Assembly: GCF_037977235.1 (NCBI RefSeq)
Contig: NZ_CP150276.1
Coordinates: 1,736,001-1,800,000, forward strand
DNA: 64,000 nt
Direction of reading: 5' to 3'
Source of the DNA: Paenibacillus sp. FSL K6-0276
GTDB taxonomy: Bacteria > Bacillota > Bacilli > Paenibacillales > Paenibacillaceae
The translations under genes were made by a program, and so were the position numbers. Every line of letters starts with the position of its first letter. Positions within the stretch are counted from its first letter, which is position 1. Positions 60,911 through 64,000 of the stretch are shown here, piece by piece. The notes beneath the pieces are model-generated. The model did no database searches and was not told the origin of the DNA. It was given only the letters and a program-made list of their open reading frames with translations.

Positions 60911-62335
60911 ATGTCGGTTGAAAAAGTGTTACAAACAATTAAAGAAAACAATATCGAGTGGGTAGATTTTCGATTCGTAGATTTAGGTGGTCGTGCCCAC
61001 CACATTTCTCTGCCTGCTTCTGAAGTGGAAGATGAAACTTTTGTAAATGGGGTAGCATTTGACGGTTCTTCCATCAAAGGGTTCCGTGGTATTGAAGAAT
61101 CAGACATGGTTATGATGCCTGATCCGAACAGTGTGTTCATCGATCCATTTACAGCTCATCCAACGCTGAACGTTATGTGCGACATTTTCACTCCTGATGG
61201 CGAACGCTATGAGCGCGATCCTCGCGGTATTGCTGTGAAAGCAGAAGAATTCCTCCAAAAGAGCGGAGTAGGTACATCAGCATTCTTCGCACCTGAGTCT
61301 GAATTCTTTATCTTTGACGATGTTCGTTACGAGAGCGGCATGAACAGTTCCTCATTCTTCGTAGATTCTGAAGAAGCAGCTTGGAATACGGGTCGTAAAG
61401 AAGATGGTGGCAACCTTGCATTTAAAGTTGGCGTTAAAGGTGGATATGTACCTGTAGCACCTGTGGATTCCCAACAGGATATCCGTAGTGAAATGTGTCG
61501 TCTGCTTGCTGAAGTGGGACTGCGTATTGAACGTCATCACCACGAAGTAGCAACTGCAGGCCAAGCGGAAATCAACTTCCGTTTTGATACATTGAAGAAA
61601 ACCGCTGATAATCTCATGACTTATAAATATATTGTACAAAACACTGCACGTCAGTACGGCAAGGTAGCAACTTTCATGCCAAAACCGCTGTTCGGCGATA
61701 ATGGTAGCGGAATGCACGTACACCAGTCGATCTTTGACGGAGACACTCCTTTGTTCTACGAAAAAGGCGCATACGCTAACTTGAGCGAAATGGCCCTTCA
61801 CTATATCGGTGGTATTTTGTACCATGCTCCTGCTTTGATCGCTTTGACCAACCCAAGCACCAACTCATTTAAACGTTTGGTTCCTGGTTACGAAGCACCG
61901 GTTAACTTGGTATACTCCAAAGGAAATCGTTCTGCAGCAGTTCGTATCCCAGTAGCAGCTGTGACACCAAAAGGCTGTCGTATCGAGTTCCGCACACCGG
62001 ATTCCACGGCTAACCCTTACTTGGCATTCTCCGCAATGTTGATGGCAGGTCTGGATGGAATCAAGAACAAAATCAACCCACAAGAACTGGGTTATGGTCC
62101 TCTGGACAAGAACATCTACGAATTGTCAGATGCAGACAAAGAAAAGATTCGCAGCGTTCCAAGCAGCCTGGGCGAAGCGCTTGATTCTCTGGAAGCTGAT
62201 TACGAGTTCCTTACTGAAGGCGACGTATTTACTAAGGACTTCATCGATAACTATATTGCTCTGAAGCGTTCCGAAGCTCAAGAGGTTGCGATTCGTGTTC
62301 ATCCACATGAATATTCTCTGTACTTCGACCTGTAA
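60911..62335 (+). CDS. glnA: Glutamine synthetase type I, GSI-beta-like
   Basis: 474 residues. It makes glutamine from glutamate, ammonia and ATP as a dodecamer. The start is the ATG after GGGGGAGG; longer frames have no such site. Typical motifs are AFDGSSIKGF, PESEFFIF, GQAEINFRF, GSGMHVHQS, NPSTNSFKRL and RIEFRTPD. The C-terminus (DKNIYELS...FTKDFIDNYIALKR) is the longer E. coli-like GSI-beta form, about 30 residues more than Bacillus GlnA. Y403 in NIYEL corresponds to the Tyr that is adenylylated in enteric GS. No glnR gene is adjacent. A GlnR-like site and a strong promoter lie upstream. Confidence 0.95.
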   Translation: MSVEKVLQTIKENNIEWVDFRFVDLGGRAHHISLPASEVEDETFVNGVAFDGSSIKGFRGIEESDMVMMPDPNSVFIDPFTAHPTLNVMCDIFTPDGERYERDPRGIAVKAEEFLQKSGVGTSAFFAPESEFFIFDDVRYESGMNSSSFFVDSEEAAWNTGRKEDGGNLAFKVGVKGGYVPVAPVDSQQDIRSEMCRLLAEVGLRIERHHHEVATAGQAEINFRFDTLKKTADNLMTYKYIVQNTARQYGKVATFMPKPLFGDNGSGMHVHQSIFDGDTPLFYEKGAYANLSEMALHYIGGILYHAPALIALTNPSTNSFKRLVPGYEAPVNLVYSKGNRSAAVRIPVAAVTPKGCRIEFRTPDSTANPYLAFSAMLMAGLDGIKNKINPQELGYGPLDKNIYELSDADKEKIRSVPSSLGEALDSLEADYEFLTEGDVFTKDFIDNYIALKRSEAQEVAIRVHPHEYSLYFDL

Positions 62336-62368
62336 GATTGCTTAAATAATATAAAGCTTAAACAAATA

Positions 62369-62414
62369 AAGGTGTTCCAAAAGCCATGCAAATGGCTTTT
62401 GGAACACCTTTTGT
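62369..62414 (+). terminator. Terminator after glnA
   Basis: AGGTGTTCCAAAAGCCAT pairs with ATGGCTTTTGGAACACCT, followed by TTTG. Confidence 0.93.
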
Positions 62415-62488
62415 GTCGATGTAGGATGTAAGTAGGCGTTCTCGTAGTGGCCATCTCAAAGCACCACAATAAGTCTACTACAAACAAA

Positions 62489-62536
62489 CGAGGGTGTCCC
62501 TAGCCATTAATATGGCTAAGGATGTTCTCGTTTTTT
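62489..62536. terminator. Second hairpin in the convergent gap
   Basis: CGAGGGTGTCCCTAGCCAT pairs imperfectly with ATGGCTAAGGATGTTCTCG, followed by TTTTTT. In the minus direction it could end the LacI-family gene. Confidence 0.75.
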
Positions 62537-62592
62537 GCTTCTATAGTTAAATATTCTGAGCCTTGTCACTACTTTAATATATATTGAGGGGT

Positions 62593-63627
62593 CTAAACTA
62601 AACCCCGCTCAGAAGCGCCACAGGATTCTCTTATAATGAGCTCTGGCTCCACGCTAAATAAACTGGTACCTGACTGGTTATTAATAAGGTCGTACAGCAT
62701 TAAGGCTGCTAGTCGGCCGATCTTATCTTTATTTTGTCTAATAGTAGTCAACAATGGTGTTGTGTAATTGCAGGCCTCGATATCATCACATCCAATAATC
62801 GCTACGGTCTCAGGGACAGCAATAGAAGATTCCTTAAGGGCACGCATTGCCCCGATCGCTAGCTGATCAGAAGCCGCGAAGATCGCTCTGGGTAAATTTC
62901 CATTCGCAATCATTCTACGCATGGTCTCATAACCGCTGGCTTCAAAGAAATTGCTCCCGTTTAAGAACCAGTTTTTGTTGATCGGCAGCCCTAAATCTTC
63001 AAGCGCTTTGCGGAAACCGCTTTCACGCATATTGGAGATGTCTGACTCCGAGGAACTGCCGATGTAACCAAGTTCCCGATAACCTAGTAAGTAAAAGTGT
63101 TCTACTACCTTGGAAGACATCTTGAAATTATCAGACATGATATATCCAGAATTGTCGCCGGACAGTTTTAGATCTACGCCGATGCAAGGAATGGAACTGT
63201 TATCTAATTCACTAATGGAGGTTTCTAACTCTTGTCCGGATAGAAGTAGGCAGCCATCAACATTAAAATGCTGACAGCGGGCAAGATAATCATTAGTATC
63301 GCCACTTTTAAATTTCTCGTTAGAGAAAAAGATAAGATCGTAACCTAGCAGCCCCATTTGTTTTTTGAATGAGTTTAGGACTTCGACGAAAAAAGGATGG
63401 GTAAAGTCAACATTCAGCATTCCGGCAAAAATAACACCAATTAGATTGGATGATTTTGTAGCTAATGTTTTAGCTGAATTGGAGGGGGTGTATCCCGTTT
63501 CCTTTATGATTTGTTGTACTCTTGTCTTGGTGTCTTCCGAAATATCACTGTAGTTATTTATGATTTTAGATACTGTCGAAACAGAAACTCCGGCGATTTT
63601 CGCAATGTCTTTGATGTTATAAGCCAA
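62593..63627 (-). CDS. LacI-family transcriptional regulator
   Basis: 344 residues. N-terminal LacI helix-turn-helix (YNIKDIAKIAGVSVSTVSKI) and hinge (TPSNSAKTLATKSS), then a periplasmic-binding-like effector domain (LIGVIFAG start, DGCLLLSG, DQLAIGAMRAL, GCDDIEACNYTTPLLTTIRQ). It probably represses a sugar operon. The start is TTG, with AAGGGGG seven to eight bases before it on the minus strand. It points away from the DNA at the right edge, where operator-like sites lie, so its target is likely the divergent operon beyond the window. Confidence 0.92.
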   Translation of the reverse strand: MAYNIKDIAKIAGVSVSTVSKIINNYSDISEDTKTRVQQIIKETGYTPSNSAKTLATKSSNLIGVIFAGMLNVDFTHPFFVEVLNSFKKQMGLLGYDLIFFSNEKFKSGDTNDYLARCQHFNVDGCLLLSGQELETSISELDNSSIPCIGVDLKLSGDNSGYIMSDNFKMSSKVVEHFYLLGYRELGYIGSSSESDISNMRESGFRKALEDLGLPINKNWFLNGSNFFEASGYETMRRMIANGNLPRAIFAASDQLAIGAMRALKESSIAVPETVAIIGCDDIEACNYTTPLLTTIRQNKDKIGRLAALMLYDLINNQSGTSLFSVEPELIIRESCGASERGLV

Positions 63628-63717
63628 AATAAGTCCCCCTTATAATGAAAAACACTCCCTGAATATATGATAAAAGCGTATTTGAGTCTGTTTTTTGTGA
63701 CTTTTAAGTATGGATTA

Positions 63718-63732
63718 CGAAACGTTTTCGTT
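63718..63732. promoter_or_regulatory. LacI-type operator candidate upstream of the regulator
   Basis: ACGAAACGTTTTCGT is near-palindromic around the CG centre typical of LacI/GalR operators. It lies about 90 bases upstream of the regulator start, so autoregulation is plausible. Confidence 0.55.
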
Positions 63733-63863
63733 GATAATTTTATAATCATATAGGTAGATAGTCAATGAGATGTTTTTCCAATCAACAGAATTATTCTTGA
63801 TATCAAAGGGTTTTTAGTGAAAATAGTTCAAAAATAGTTCGAAGACAAAGAATAAAAAAAGAC

Positions 63864-63913
63864 TTTACAAAGACAAATAACGATGTAATAATAAAAACAA
63901 CGAAACCGCTTTC
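63864..63913 (+). promoter_or_regulatory. Candidate promoter with overlapping operator for the gene beyond the window
   Basis: TTTACA and TAATAA are 16 bases apart, followed at 63902-63913 by GAAACCGCTTTC, a LacI-type half-site pair just downstream of the -10. The arrangement suits repression of a rightward operon. No start codon with a ribosome site is seen by 64000. Confidence 0.5.
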
Positions 63914-64000
63914 TGTAATAACGTTGTTTGTGTTTCGGAAATTTAGGAACTTACATAAGGTTTCGTTAAAGGTCATACCAAATTATCTGGGGGGTAACAA

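Larger units (their letters stand above)
63628..64000. other. Intergenic region up to the window edge
   Basis: 373 AT-rich bases without a supported gene. They hold the two operator-like sites described separately and end in GGGGGG just before the edge, which could be the ribosome site of the next gene. Confidence 0.6.

Noticed and set aside
61352..61825. 157-codon antisense frame in glnA
   Set aside because: It is a shadow of a highly expressed, codon-biased gene with no start signal.

Overview
The window looks like chromosome of a spore-forming, low-to-moderate GC Firmicute, most likely Paenibacillus or a close relative. This is inferred from gene content and order, not from a database search. 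The evidence is a pheT - zapA-like - mutS2 - DUF350 neighbourhood, a CotF-type coat protein, a Spo0E-like phosphatase, a liaFSR operon, S-box and T-box leaders, the futalosine-pathway gene mqnC, and strong AGGAGG ribosome binding sites with many GTG and TTG starts.

Layout. 1-9.9 kb: end of pheT, a ZapA-domain protein with a very long coiled coil, a CuA-like cupredoxin lipoprotein, a membrane diguanylate cyclase, a holin-like membrane protein, mutS2 and a DUF350 protein, then small unknown genes. 9.9-17.1 kb: an FAD oxidoreductase, two coat-type genes, alaR-alaT, a Spo0E-like gene, an amidohydrolase remnant, a PduO-type adenosyltransferase, rluA, a 159-bp palindrome and an ArsC/Spx-like gene. 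17.2-20.7 kb: the wreck of a sugar-utilisation cluster, with a truncated GH36-type galactosidase meeting an ABC permease head to head at a deletion-like junction, followed by a six-hairpin glycosidase.

20.8-36.7 kb is the main accessory island. It holds a broken partial copy of a large secreted protein, a cell-wall amidase, a polysaccharide deacetylase, a two-component system with its own lipoprotein, two paralogous solute-binding lipoproteins plus the tail of a third, a MalF/MalG permease pair without an ATPase, a HlyD-type adaptor, the intact 976-residue secreted repeat protein, and a decayed sensor kinase. Two similar upstream elements with 11-bp phased half-sites lie before the amidase and before the first binding protein. 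This suggests that the embedded response regulator controls both halves. It is the best candidate for an undescribed envelope system.

36.8-64 kb is mostly core: a 5'-3' exonuclease, fructokinase, an HRDC protein, corA, a SAM riboswitch with metA-metI, mqnC, an SPFH protein with a small Arc-type protein, T-box-thrS, a 3D-domain protein, liaFSR, a repeat-rich 0.85-kb intergenic region, htrA with an OmpR-type two-component pair, ispH, aroF, a GSI-beta-like glnA behind a GlnR-like site, and a divergent LacI-family regulator. Dispersed palindromic repeats occur at 3.8, 9.05 and 37.8 kb. No tRNA, rRNA, CRISPR array, phage or intact insertion sequence was seen.
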